Assembly: GCA_025463665.1 (NCBI GenBank)
Contig: JAODAY010000220.1
Span: 1 to 16,185 of the forward strand
Source: Microbacteriaceae bacterium
GTDB lineage: Bacteria > Actinomycetota > Actinomycetes > Actinomycetales > Microbacteriaceae
Direction: 5' to 3'
DNA length: 16,185 nucleotides
In this document: positions 7,101 to 14,210 of the stretch, one piece after another
Numbering within the stretch: the stretch's first letter is position 1
Layout of the letters: each line of letters starts with the position of its first letter
Notes under the pieces: generated by a model
Told to the model about the DNA's origin: nothing
Database searches by the model: none
What the model saw: the letters and a program-made list of their open reading frames with translations, nothing else
Translations under genes and position numbers: made by a program

Positions 7101-8081
7101 GTGATCACACCTGAAGACGCTGACTTCCATCCGCCAACGAGCGAAGATCCAACCTGGGCAGAGACCAACTTCTTCGGGTTCTACCTCCCGGAGGTGCCGC
7201 TGAACGTCGGCGTCTACGCGCTGTTCCGCCCCAACGTGGGCGTTGTCATCTCCACCGTCGCCCTCAACTCGCGGTTCGTCGACAAGCCCTGGGAGGCGGA
7301 TTACTGGGATCCGCAGCACCACCTGCCCATTCCCCAGCCGGCGAACCTGCGCGACTACACGCTGCTCAACGGGCTGTCGGTCGTCTCCGTGGAGCCCAAC
7401 CGGATCTGGGACGTCAGCTTCGACAACGGCAGGAACGTGTCGATGCGGTTCCGCTACACCGCCCTCGGCGCCGCCTACGACATCTCCGATCCCGAGCAGG
7501 ATCCCATCGTCGCCGCCCAGCAGGGCTCGGAGACCTTCGCTTGGGGCGAGGCCTACAAGGGCCACTTCGACCAGACCGGTCACTACGAGGGCGAGCTAAC
7601 TTTCAACGGCACCACCTACCCGATCGACTGCGTCTCCACGATGGACCACAGTTGGGGACTTCGCGCCGAGCACCAGGACCACAACATGAGCTGGCTGCAC
7701 GCGCACTTCTCAAAGAACTTCGCGGTGCACGCAATCTTCGATTTCGATCACACCGGCGGCCCCGACGCCGTCACCGATGCGCCGGTGCTGCACGGGTACG
7801 TGCTGGACCACGGCGAGGTGATCGGGCTGGCCTCCGGGCATAGCCGCACGGTGCGCGAGGGCTACTACGCGAAGAGCGTGGAGATCGAGGTCGTCGACAA
7901 ACTCGGCCGCACGTGGAACCTGAGCGGAGCGGGACGCACGAGCTTCCCCTGGCAGGCCGGCCCCGGCACGGTCGGGTTCAACGTACTCGCCGAGTGGCGC
8001 TGCGGGGAGCTCACTGGGTGGGGCGAGATCCAAGACTTCGTAGGGCCGCAGAACCTTAGCGCCATGTACAGCCGGTTGTAG
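7101..8081 (+). CDS. Lipocalin-like hydratase-family protein (CrtC/kievitone hydratase type, DUF7064/7065-like)
   Basis: The product (326 aa) is cytosolic by appearance, with no signal peptide or membrane segment. It is rich in Trp, aromatic and beta-strand-like segments: ETNFFGFYLPE (~21-31), an internal DHSWGLR (~182-188) and WLHAHFSKNFAVH shortly after. The DHSWG-type motif after a Cys-containing strand is typical of the two-domain lipocalin-like proteins related to carotenoid 1,2-hydratase and kievitone hydratase, which in actinobacteria are mostly uncharacterised. The GTG start has AGGGG 8 nt upstream. Its stop is followed after 3 nt by the HAD gene, so the two are co-transcribed, divergently from the BMC operon. 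A role with the microcompartment substrate is suggested by position only. Family recall is from memory of motif style, and the reaction is unknown. Confidence 0.65.
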   Translation: MITPEDADFHPPTSEDPTWAETNFFGFYLPEVPLNVGVYALFRPNVGVVISTVALNSRFVDKPWEADYWDPQHHLPIPQPANLRDYTLLNGLSVVSVEPNRIWDVSFDNGRNVSMRFRYTALGAAYDISDPEQDPIVAAQQGSETFAWGEAYKGHFDQTGHYEGELTFNGTTYPIDCVSTMDHSWGLRAEHQDHNMSWLHAHFSKNFAVHAIFDFDHTGGPDAVTDAPVLHGYVLDHGEVIGLASGHSRTVREGYYAKSVEIEVVDKLGRTWNLSGAGRTSFPWQAGPGTVGFNVLAEWRCGELTGWGEIQDFVGPQNLSAMYSRL

Positions 8082-8084
8082 ACC

Positions 8085-9107
8085 ATGCTCGAGACCCGCG
8101 CTGCATCCCAGATCATCTTCGACCTCGACGGCACCCTCGTGCAGACGAGGGTGGCGTCGTGGGAGGTCTTCCGCCAGGTCAACGCCGAGTTCCACCTCGG
8201 GGTCGACGACGAGGAGAAGTACTTCGCGCTCCTGCAAGGCAATCTGTTCGAGCGTGTGCGGCAGCTGTGCGACACCAGCGAGAAGGCCGACGCCGTCATT
8301 GCCGCGTTCCTGGCGAGGCTCGGCAGCGACTACTTCCCGGCAATGGTCCCCGGCATGGTCGACGTCGTGCACGCTCTCGCGCCCCAGTCGACGCTTGCGG
8401 TGCTCTCGTCGAACCACACCTCGGTCATCCGCCGGGTCCTCACCAGCAACGGCATCGCCTTCTGCTTCGCCCACGTCTTCGGCGGCGACGTCGAACCCGA
8501 CAAGACCGTGGGCATCCGTCGGTTCATCGCCGACGCGGCCCAAGGCAAGGGACGCCGCTGCTCTGCTTTCTACGACGAGGGCGCCGACGACGTGCTGCTC
8601 GCCGAGGACCAGACCGTACTCGTCACCGACACCGTCGGCGATGTCGAAGCGGCGATCGCCGCGGGTATCCGCGCCGTTGGCGTGAGCTGGGGGATGCACT
8701 CCGCCGCCCAGCTCACGGCGGCCGGCGTCGAGTTTGTCGCCGTCTGGCCGCAGGAGCTTGTGTCGTTCCTGCGACCCGCGGGCGCCGCCGCCGCGTCCTG
8801 CGCGGTCGACCCCGCTCCCTCCACTCCAATCGACGCGCTCGCGCGCTCGGCGAAGATCCGCTCGGGGAGGCGGGGTCTGACCGTCGGGCCGGCGCCGCGG
8901 TACGTGCCCGTACCGCCACCCGCATCCGCCGCCGCGACTGCACCCGGCCCCGGTAGCGCGTGCGGGTGTGCCCTGCCGAAGCGCCCCGAGGCCACCATGC
9001 TCGTAGCGGTAGAGCCTCGGCCAGTGCCTGTGCGCAAGACCTCTTCCGCCTCGGCGGTCTCCGACGAGCTCATCGATGCGATCCGTCGCACGATGTGGTC
9101 GGTCTGA
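8085..9107 (+). CDS. HAD-superfamily phosphatase with low-complexity tail and C-terminal helix
   Basis: The product is 340 aa. Residues 1-230 are a HAD hydrolase of the phosphoglycolate-phosphatase type: motif I IFDLDGTLV (nucleophile D13, acid D15), motif II LSSN (~107-110), motif III Lys in EPDKTVG (K140), and motif IV TDTVGDVEAA (D182, D186). An extra ~15 residues (around 150-170) lie before motif IV. Residues ~231-322 are Ala/Pro/Ser/Arg-rich and probably disordered. The final 15 residues (SDELIDAIRRTMWSV) are predicted to be a short amphipathic helix. A linker plus terminal helix is how encapsulation peptides of microcompartment cargo look, so I infer this phosphatase may be packaged. 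The gene begins 3 nt after the hydratase-like gene. The substrate (for example a phosphorylated glycolate or sugar) is unknown. Confidence 0.82.
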   Translation: MLETRAASQIIFDLDGTLVQTRVASWEVFRQVNAEFHLGVDDEEKYFALLQGNLFERVRQLCDTSEKADAVIAAFLARLGSDYFPAMVPGMVDVVHALAPQSTLAVLSSNHTSVIRRVLTSNGIAFCFAHVFGGDVEPDKTVGIRRFIADAAQGKGRRCSAFYDEGADDVLLAEDQTVLVTDTVGDVEAAIAAGIRAVGVSWGMHSAAQLTAAGVEFVAVWPQELVSFLRPAGAAAASCAVDPAPSTPIDALARSAKIRSGRRGLTVGPAPRYVPVPPPASAAATAPGPGSACGCALPKRPEATMLVAVEPRPVPVRKTSSASAVSDELIDAIRRTMWSV

Positions 9108-9109
9108 GG

Positions 9110-9215
9110 CTCAGCGCCGAGCGATCGCGGCAGGATGCGTCGCGCCTGCCGCAGCACAGGCCCGTCCACCGTCCGTCCCGCAACGACATCGACCGGGAGC
9201 GCGCTCATGCCGGTG
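9110..9215 (-). pseudogene. 3' relic of a CitE-like (HpcH/HpaI family) gene
   Basis: On the minus strand, positions 9178-9131 read GRTVDGPVLRQARRIL. The CitE-like gene at 12894-13729 in this window reads GRMVDEPVLRQARQIL at its C-terminus, so 13 of 16 residues are the same. Nothing upstream in this frame looks like the rest of a CitE protein and there is no matching start, so this is a leftover tail rather than a gene. The nucleotide sequences have diverged, so it is not a fresh copy. The outer limits are approximate. Confidence 0.6.
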
Positions 9216-9669
9216 AACGAACTCGATAGACGAAGCGACGTCGCGCGCCTCGAGCGCTCTCCGCCCCGTTCGACGCATGTCAGATCATGGGTGCTGGTTA
9301 ACGAGCGAGATCTTACGGGCGTATCGCACCGCAAGGCCCGGTGTGATTTGCCCGGGTTCGTCGTGGAGACCGGGTTCATACCGTTGGAGATGTCGCTATG
9401 CCAAGGGCCACCGATCGTCATGTGCATCAACTCCTTCGTCGCGCCGAGGACCTGCCCCTTTAGAGCCGCCATCCGGCAATGGTGAAGCCTGTTCCGCCAG
9501 TTCGGCGGTACCACCGAGCGGAGAGGATGCCGTTCAGCGTCTCGACTGAGGTCGAGCAGACGGGAACCGCTGCCCGCGGCCACGGTCAGTTGCGCACGCC
9601 AAGCGTTGGCGCTGGACGCTGTCAATGCGTGAGAAACCCTGCTTTCGGGTGATCATGTGAGGTGCCTGG
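9216..9669. other. Region without a recognisable gene
   Basis: This stretch lies between the CitE relic and the thiolase stop codon. The open frames across it are short, lack conserved motifs and have no convincing start. It could be decayed coding DNA, consistent with the relic beside it. A bulged hairpin (9599-9615, CC-AGCG / CGCTGG around TTGG) has no T-run on either side, so I do not call a terminator, although both flanking operons end here and a termination signal would be expected. Confidence 0.5.
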
Positions 9670-10842
9670 TCAGAGCGCCTCGATGACGACCGCTGACCCC
9701 TGACCGCCACCACCGCATATTCCAGCAGCGCCGACCGAGCCAGCGCCGATAGCTGCAAGGCGACGAGCGAGATGACCCACAATTCGAGCACCAGAGGCGC
9801 CGATCGGGTGGCCCAGGGAGATAGCTCCGCCGTTGGCATTCACAATCGCTTCGTCTATGCCAAGCATCCGGGTCGAATGTACCGAGACTGCAGCGAACGC
9901 CTCGTTGATCTCGACCGCAGAGAGATCGTTGATCGAATACGAGGTGCGGCGGAGGGCAGCCTGAATGGCGTTGGCCGGCTGTGAATGCAAGGAGACGTCG
10001 GGCCCGGCGACGAACGCATGAGCGATCACCTTCGCTGTCGCTGGCACGCCGAGACGTTCAGCAGCGGATTCGCTCATCAGCACCAGAGCGGCCGCGCCGT
10101 CGGTGATCTGTGATGAGTTTCCTGCCGTGATCGTGCCCGACGACCCGAAAGCCGGGTGCAAACGTGCGAGGGTGCTAACGGTTGTCTCAACGCGAAGTCC
10201 GTCGTCTGCCGAGACGATAGCATGACCGTTCCGGCCTGTGATAGTGATCGGCGCGATCTCGCTGGCTAGGAACTCCGATCCCGCGGCGAGGGCCTGGTGT
10301 GAACGTGCCGCCCAGAGGTCTTGCTCGGGGCGACCCAGGGAAAGCTCCTCGTTGCGTTCTTCGGTTGACAGGCCCATCGATCGTTTCTCAAAAGCGTCCG
10401 TCAGGCCGTCGTGCTCCAACGTGTCGATAAGTTCGATGGCACCATACCGCTTTCCGGTTCGTGAACCTGACCAGGCATGCGGAGCCAGCGTCATGGATTC
10501 CTGCCCTGCAGCGACGACCACGTCGGCCTCGCCTGCATCGATGAGGCGGACCGCGTTCACGATCGCCTCCATCCCAGACAGGCACACTGCATTAAGTGTG
10601 ATGGCGGGCACGGTCATAGGGATGCCCGCACCAGTAGATGACTGCCGCGCCGGGTTCTGACCGGCGCCACCTTGCAGCACCTGGCCGACGAAAACCATCT
10701 CGACGGCCGACCCGTCGACCCCTGCTGCTGCCAGTGCGGCACGGATGGCGTGTGCGCCCAGTTCGGTGGCCGGTACCGACGCAAATGCGCCGTTGAACTT
10801 CACGAACGGCGTCCGCGCATATCCCACAATCACGGCGCTCAT
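9670..10842 (-). CDS. Acetyl-CoA acetyltransferase (thiolase)
   Basis: The product (390 aa, usual for the family) has all the thiolase catalytic features: the acylated cysteine C87 in [21 protein letters not shown] near residue ~310, H345 in [11 protein letters not shown], and C376 in [11 protein letters not shown]. It splits acetoacetyl-CoA with CoA into two acetyl-CoA, or runs the reverse. It is the last gene of the operon, and its ATG overlaps the stop of CoA-transferase subunit B (ATGA). With the two CoA-transferase subunits it completes use of acetoacetate released by the HMG-CoA lyase step. A broader 3-ketoacyl-CoA thiolase specificity is possible, but the neighbours favour acetoacetyl-CoA. 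Confidence 0.93.
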   Translation of the reverse strand: MSAVIVGYARTPFVKFNGAFASVPATELGAHAIRAALAAAGVDGSAVEMVFVGQVLQGGAGQNPARQSSTGAGIPMTVPAITLNAVCLSGMEAIVNAVRLIDAGEADVVVAAGQESMTLAPHAWSGSRTGKRYGAIELIDTLEHDGLTDAFEKRSMGLSTEERNEELSLGRPEQDLWAARSHQALAAGSEFLASEIAPITITGRNGHAIVSADDGLRVETTVSTLARLHPAFGSSGTITAGNSSQITDGAAALVLMSESAAERLGVPATAKVIAHAFVAGPDVSLHSQPANAIQAALRRTSYSINDLSAVEINEAFAAVSVHSTRMLGIDEAIVNANGGAISLGHPIGASGARIVGHLARRLAAIGAGSVGAAGICGGGGQGSAVVIEAL

Positions 10843-11525
10843 AGGTTGGCCTCCGCGCTATCGACCGAGGGCGTCGCGGTGTCGTCCAGTTCGACGGTGA
10901 AGGACGCACCGGTCTTCGCCTCGAGTTCGCGCACACTTACATTTGCTGCTATCGCTCGAAGCACGAGGCCGCGAGGGGTGACGTCGAAGACGGCGAGGTC
11001 GCTGATGATGCGCTGTACGACGCCCGCGCCTGTGAGCGGAAGATCGCACCTCTCCACGATCTTCGGCGATCCGTCTTTTGCGTTGTGCTCGGTGATGACG
11101 ATGACTCGGGGGGTGCCGGCGACGAGATCCATGGCGCCCCCCATGCCTTTGACCAGTTTGCCGGGGATGGTCCAGTTAGCCAGATCGCCGTTCGCGGCCA
11201 CCTGCAGAGCACCGAGGATTGCGATCTGCACGTGACCGCCGCGGATCATGGAGAAGGACGTCGCCGAATCGAAGAAAGCGCCTCCCTCGACCAACGTGAC
11301 GGTCTGCTTGCCGGCATTCACTAAATCCGCGTCTTCTTCACCCTCGAACGGAAACGGGCCCATCCCAAGCAATCCGTTCTCACTCTGCAGAGTGACTGTC
11401 ACCCCGTCCGGTAGATGGTTGGCGACCATCGTCGGAATACCGATGCCGAGGTTGACGTACTCGCCGTCGCGTAGCTCCTGAGCGGCAACTGCCGCCATCT
11501 CATCACGTGTCCAGACCACTGCCAT
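10839..11525 (-). CDS. scoB: 3-oxoacid CoA-transferase subunit B
   Basis: The product (228 aa) is the beta subunit of a family I CoA-transferase. [11 protein letters not shown] (~25-35) and the catalytic Glu in [11 protein letters not shown] (E49) are present, followed by [20 protein letters not shown] (~86-105), and GAMDLV and AGAR-like nucleotide-contact regions of the fold. The enzyme moves CoA from succinyl-CoA to acetoacetate. 3-Oxoadipate CoA-transferase (PcaJ) is a close relative and cannot be excluded from sequence alone, but the thiolase next door and the leucine-type genes upstream favour acetoacetate. The gene starts 9 nt after subunit A. The Shine-Dalgarno before ATG 11525 is weak; GTG 11519 is an alternative start. 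Confidence 0.9.
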   Translation of the reverse strand: MAVVWTRDEMAAVAAQELRDGEYVNLGIGIPTMVANHLPDGVTVTLQSENGLLGMGPFPFEGEEDADLVNAGKQTVTLVEGGAFFDSATSFSMIRGGHVQIAILGALQVAANGDLANWTIPGKLVKGMGGAMDLVAGTPRVIVITEHNAKDGSPKIVERCDLPLTGAGVVQRIISDLAVFDVTPRGLVLRAIAANVSVRELEAKTGASFTVELDDTATPSVDSAEANL

Positions 11526-11534
11526 CCTGCTTTC

Positions 11535-12245
11535 TCATCGTTGGGCCGCGGTGCGCGGGCGAACCGTTCGTTGTTCGATTTCCTTTTCACGGGCGACTGA
11601 ACGTACGAGCCTCTGCACGAAGATGCCAGGGGTTACGATCGTGTTCGGATCGAGCGGTTCGACGAGGATGTCTTCCGCCTCGGCGATAGTTATTCGGCCC
11701 GCAGTGGCGACGATCGGATTGAAATTCCTGGCCGAGTGCCGGTAAATCATGTTGCCGAAGCGATCGGCCCGGTAGGCGTGTACCAGCGCCAAGTCCGCAA
11801 CAATTCCGCGCTCGAGTAGGTAGGTCTCTCCGTCGAAGACGTGCAGCTCCTTGCCCTCGGCTACAGGGGTTCCAACACCGGTTTTGGTGTAGAAGCCTGC
11901 GATTCCGGCTCCGCCGGCGCGGAGGCGCTCGGCGAGGGTGCCCTGCGGCACGAACTCGACCTCCAGTTCGCCCGTCAGGTATTGCTGGGCGAACAGCTTG
12001 TTCTCGCCCACGTATGACGCGACGACTTTGCTGACCTGATGATTCTCTAGAAGCAGTCCGAGCCCCTTGCCGTCTATTCCCATGTTGTTGGACACGATCG
12101 TGAGGCTGGTCGCCTGGCTGTCGCGCACTGCCTCGATCAAGTCGAATGGATTGCCGCTGAGCCCGAATCCGCCGACGGCTATAGTTGCACCGTCATGGAC
12201 GACGTCCTGCACCGCGGCAGCAGCTTTGCTATGTATCTGCGTCAT
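11535..12245 (-). CDS. scoA: 3-oxoacid CoA-transferase subunit A
   Basis: The product (236 aa) is the alpha subunit partner of the next gene. It has the glycine-rich CoA-transferase signature GGFGLSGNPFDLI (~25-37), then NNMGIDGKGLGLLL (~53-66), SYVGENKLF (~77-85) and the family segment FVPQGTLAERLRAGGAGI (~98-115). The ATG has AAGGA about 8 nt upstream. It follows BioY after about 60 bp, the largest gap in this operon, so an internal promoter is possible though none is evident. The order A then B matches Rv2504c-Rv2503c of M. tuberculosis and most ScoAB/AtoDA pairs. Confidence 0.92.
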   Translation of the reverse strand: MTQIHSKAAAAVQDVVHDGATIAVGGFGLSGNPFDLIEAVRDSQATSLTIVSNNMGIDGKGLGLLLENHQVSKVVASYVGENKLFAQQYLTGELEVEFVPQGTLAERLRAGGAGIAGFYTKTGVGTPVAEGKELHVFDGETYLLERGIVADLALVHAYRADRFGNMIYRHSARNFNPIVATAGRITIAEAEDILVEPLDPNTIVTPGIFVQRLVRSVAREKEIEQRTVRPRTAAQR

Positions 12246-12306
12246 GTTCGATCCTTGGTCTAGATGCGCTGGGGGGTGGTCGCTCTATCTCGGTTGCGGG
12301 CGGAAC

Positions 12307-12897
12307 TCATCTGGTCCAGTTGGTTCTCCGTACGACATTCCACGTTGTGGGCAACAGTGCGGCGACGGCAGCCACCTTGATCACGTCGCCGATCAGGAAG
12401 GGTAGGACGCCTAGTTGCAGGGCGCCGACAAAGTCGAGATGCGCGAAGCCCATGAGCCATGGCACGCCGCAGGCGTAGATGCCGATAGAGCCGAACACGC
12501 CAAGTCCGAAGGTGCTGAGGAAACGATGGTCAGCGTGATGGTTCGCGGACCAGCCGACGAGGGCGATCGCCAGGAGGTAGCCGATGAGGTATCCGAATGA
12601 AGCGAACTCCCAGTCCGACCGGTGCGAGGCGAAGACCGGGGCGCCGGCGAGTCCGAGCGCGAGGTAGAGACCGCCGCTGATGAGGCCGCGTAGCGGCCCA
12701 AGGCCAGCGCCGACGAGGATCACCGCGAAGGTGGCCAACGAGAGCGGTACCGGTGTGAACGGAAGCGGGATTGCGATCTGCCCAGCGGCGACGAGGGTGA
12801 CAGCCCCTGCTGTGACGAGTACGGCGTCTCTGACCCGAGCGCCCGGCAGGAGATCCGCCAGAACGCGGACGCGTGGAGATGCGGTGGTCGAGCTCAT
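12307..12897 (-). CDS. bioY: BioY biotin transporter, substrate-binding (S) component
   Basis: The product (196 aa) is a membrane protein with about six hydrophobic helices and the BioY signature IPLPFTPVPLSLATFAVILV (~43-62), followed by GAGLGPLRG and the later GYLIGYLLA. BioY imports biotin alone or with an ECF ATPase/T-component pair (BioMN); neither is visible in this window. It sits inside the operon, its ATG overlapping the stop of the CitE-like gene (ATGA). Biotin uptake fits here because the carboxylase subunit at the head of this operon needs biotin. Classical BirA-type control is not evident. Confidence 0.92.
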   Translation of the reverse strand: MSSTTASPRVRVLADLLPGARVRDAVLVTAGAVTLVAAGQIAIPLPFTPVPLSLATFAVILVGAGLGPLRGLISGGLYLALGLAGAPVFASHRSDWEFASFGYLIGYLLAIALVGWSANHHADHRFLSTFGLGVFGSIGIYACGVPWLMGFAHLDFVGALQLGVLPFLIGDVIKVAAVAALLPTTWNVVRRTNWTR

Positions 12898-13729
12898 GAG
12901 GTTCCCCCATTGGTATTCGGTTCAGGCCAGGTGCCCGAAGTTTCGAGGATCTGCCTCGCCTGTCGGAGCACCGGCTCGTCGACCATCCGCCCTTCGAATG
13001 CGAAGACGCCGTTCGGTGACGACTCGGACGCCGCGAGGACGAGGCGTGCCCAGCGGGCGGCTCCGGCTGTGGGTCGGAATGCAGTACGGATGATCTCTAC
13101 CTGGCGAGGGTGGATGCACATAGCCCCGGCGAATCCGGACGCCGCCGCATCCTGTGCCTCGTCTCGTAGACCGTTCTCGTCGGCGATGTCGAGGTGCACT
13201 GTGTCGAACGCCGGCTTACCTTGACTTGCCGCAGCGATGAGCACGCGGGATCGGGCGTAGAGCGCGAACTGCCGGTAGCTTCCATCTGTATGCCTGCTCG
13301 ACCGGCCCCCGATTGCCGCCACGAGATCTTCGGCACCCAGGTGACCGCTACAACCAAGGGATGACGGGCGAGTAATCCTGCGTTCTGGACACCGAGCGGG
13401 CTTTCGCAGATGGCGATGACGTCGAAGCCGGCGAGGAGCGCAAGGTCCGCCTCGGTCTCTGCCTTGGCCAGCATGACAGTGCGATAGGAAGTTCGCCGGA
13501 GAGCTGCTATATCTGCCTCCAGCTGGCCGGTGATACCGGGGTTCACACGCACGATCGTGTGCCGTGGGTCGAGTCTCAATTCGATCAGCGACAGCCGGGC
13601 CGAGGCCTTCGCTCCAGGTGCGACGGCGTCCTCGAGATCGAGGATCACCGAATCGGCGGCGATGGCAGCTTTCGCGTAGCGGTCCGGGCGGTCCGCCGGG
13701 CAGAACAGCAGTGCCGGTCCGATGGCCAT
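12894..13729 (-). pseudogene. citE: CitE-like acyl-CoA lyase (HMG-CoA/citramalyl-CoA lyase type), frameshifted
   Basis: Two frames together give a full HpcH/HpaI-family protein of about 278 aa. The first (from ATG 13729) has FCPADRPDRY, ILDLEDAVAPGAK (~30-42), TIVRVN, and AICESPLGVQNA. It then reads VVAVTWVPKISW where the family has WGAEDLVAAIGG. That sequence appears in the other frame, which continues through HPRQVEIIR and ends at 12894. One missing G (a C at 13336-13338 on the plus strand, CCC for CCCC) explains the break; the uncorrected frame runs to 13097. The closest known role is M. tuberculosis Rv2498c, which cleaves HMG-CoA and citramalyl-CoA. The gene follows MaoC by 1 nt and overlaps bioY by 4. 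Either a real mutation or a homopolymer sequencing error is possible. Confidence 0.82.
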
Positions 13730-13730
13730 G

Positions 13731-14210
13731 TCAACTGTCCCCGGGAGTGCATTGCATGAGTGTCGACCGTATGGCGACGGCGACAATGTCGCCGTGCTGG
13801 TTCTTCGCGGTGTGCTCGAATTGCAGGACGCCCTGCCCGGGGCGACTCTTCGACAGTCGTTTGGAGAGCACCCGTGTCTCGGAGTATATGGTGTCGCCCG
13901 CCTTGAGCGGGTGCGGAAACCGCACATCCGACAACCCGACGTTCGCGATGATCGTCCCCTGGGTGAGTTGCGCCACCGAAGTGCCGACGAGGGTGGAGAG
14001 CGTGAACATGCTGTTGATGAGGCGTTCGCCGAACTCGGTGCGATTTGAGAACTCGGCGTCGAGATGAAGCGACTGCGTGTTCATCGTGAGGGTCGTGAAG
14101 AATACATTGTCGGCTTCCGTCACGGTTCGACCCGGGCTGTGCACGTAGACGGCTTCTTCGTCGAACTCTTCGAAATAGAGCCCTCGCTGCGTGATGCGTC
14201 GGCGGGTCAT
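13731..14210 (-). CDS. MaoC-family dehydratase/hydratase
   Basis: The product (159 aa) is a single hot-dog-fold MaoC domain: an N-terminal GLYFEEF, then TVTEADNVFFTTLTMN (~29-44) carrying the usual Thr/Asp region, a QSLHLDAEF segment (~46-54) that places the hydratase-type His/Asp pair, and GTIIANVGLSDVRFPHP downstream. The relative in the same position in M. tuberculosis (Rv2499c) works with the CitE-like Rv2498c as an (R)-specific hydratase in leucine and itaconate breakdown, so 3-methylglutaconyl-CoA or mesaconyl/itaconyl-CoA hydration is likely. Its ATG overlaps the carboxylase stop as ATGA, and its stop is 1 nt before the CitE start, so translation is coupled. The substrate is inferred from context. 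Confidence 0.85.
   Translation of the reverse strand: MTRRRITQRGLYFEEFDEEAVYVHSPGRTVTEADNVFFTTLTMNTQSLHLDAEFSNRTEFGERLINSMFTLSTLVGTSVAQLTQGTIIANVGLSDVRFPHPLKAGDTIYSETRVLSKRLSKSRPGQGVLQFEHTAKNQHGDIVAVAIRSTLMQCTPGDS

Noticed and set aside
7710..8699. 329-codon minus-strand open frame opposite the hydratase-like and HAD genes
   Set aside because: The plus-strand genes carry conserved motifs, whereas this frame reads as their complement with no recognisable domain.
9135..9549. Plus-strand frames in the gap after the HAD gene, considered as a small gene or transposase remnant
   Set aside because: No transposase or other family motif, no good ribosome binding site, and the left end overlaps the CitE relic on the other strand.
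9599..9615. Bulged hairpin considered as a terminator between the convergent operons
   Set aside because: Six base pairs with a bulge and no T-run on either strand.
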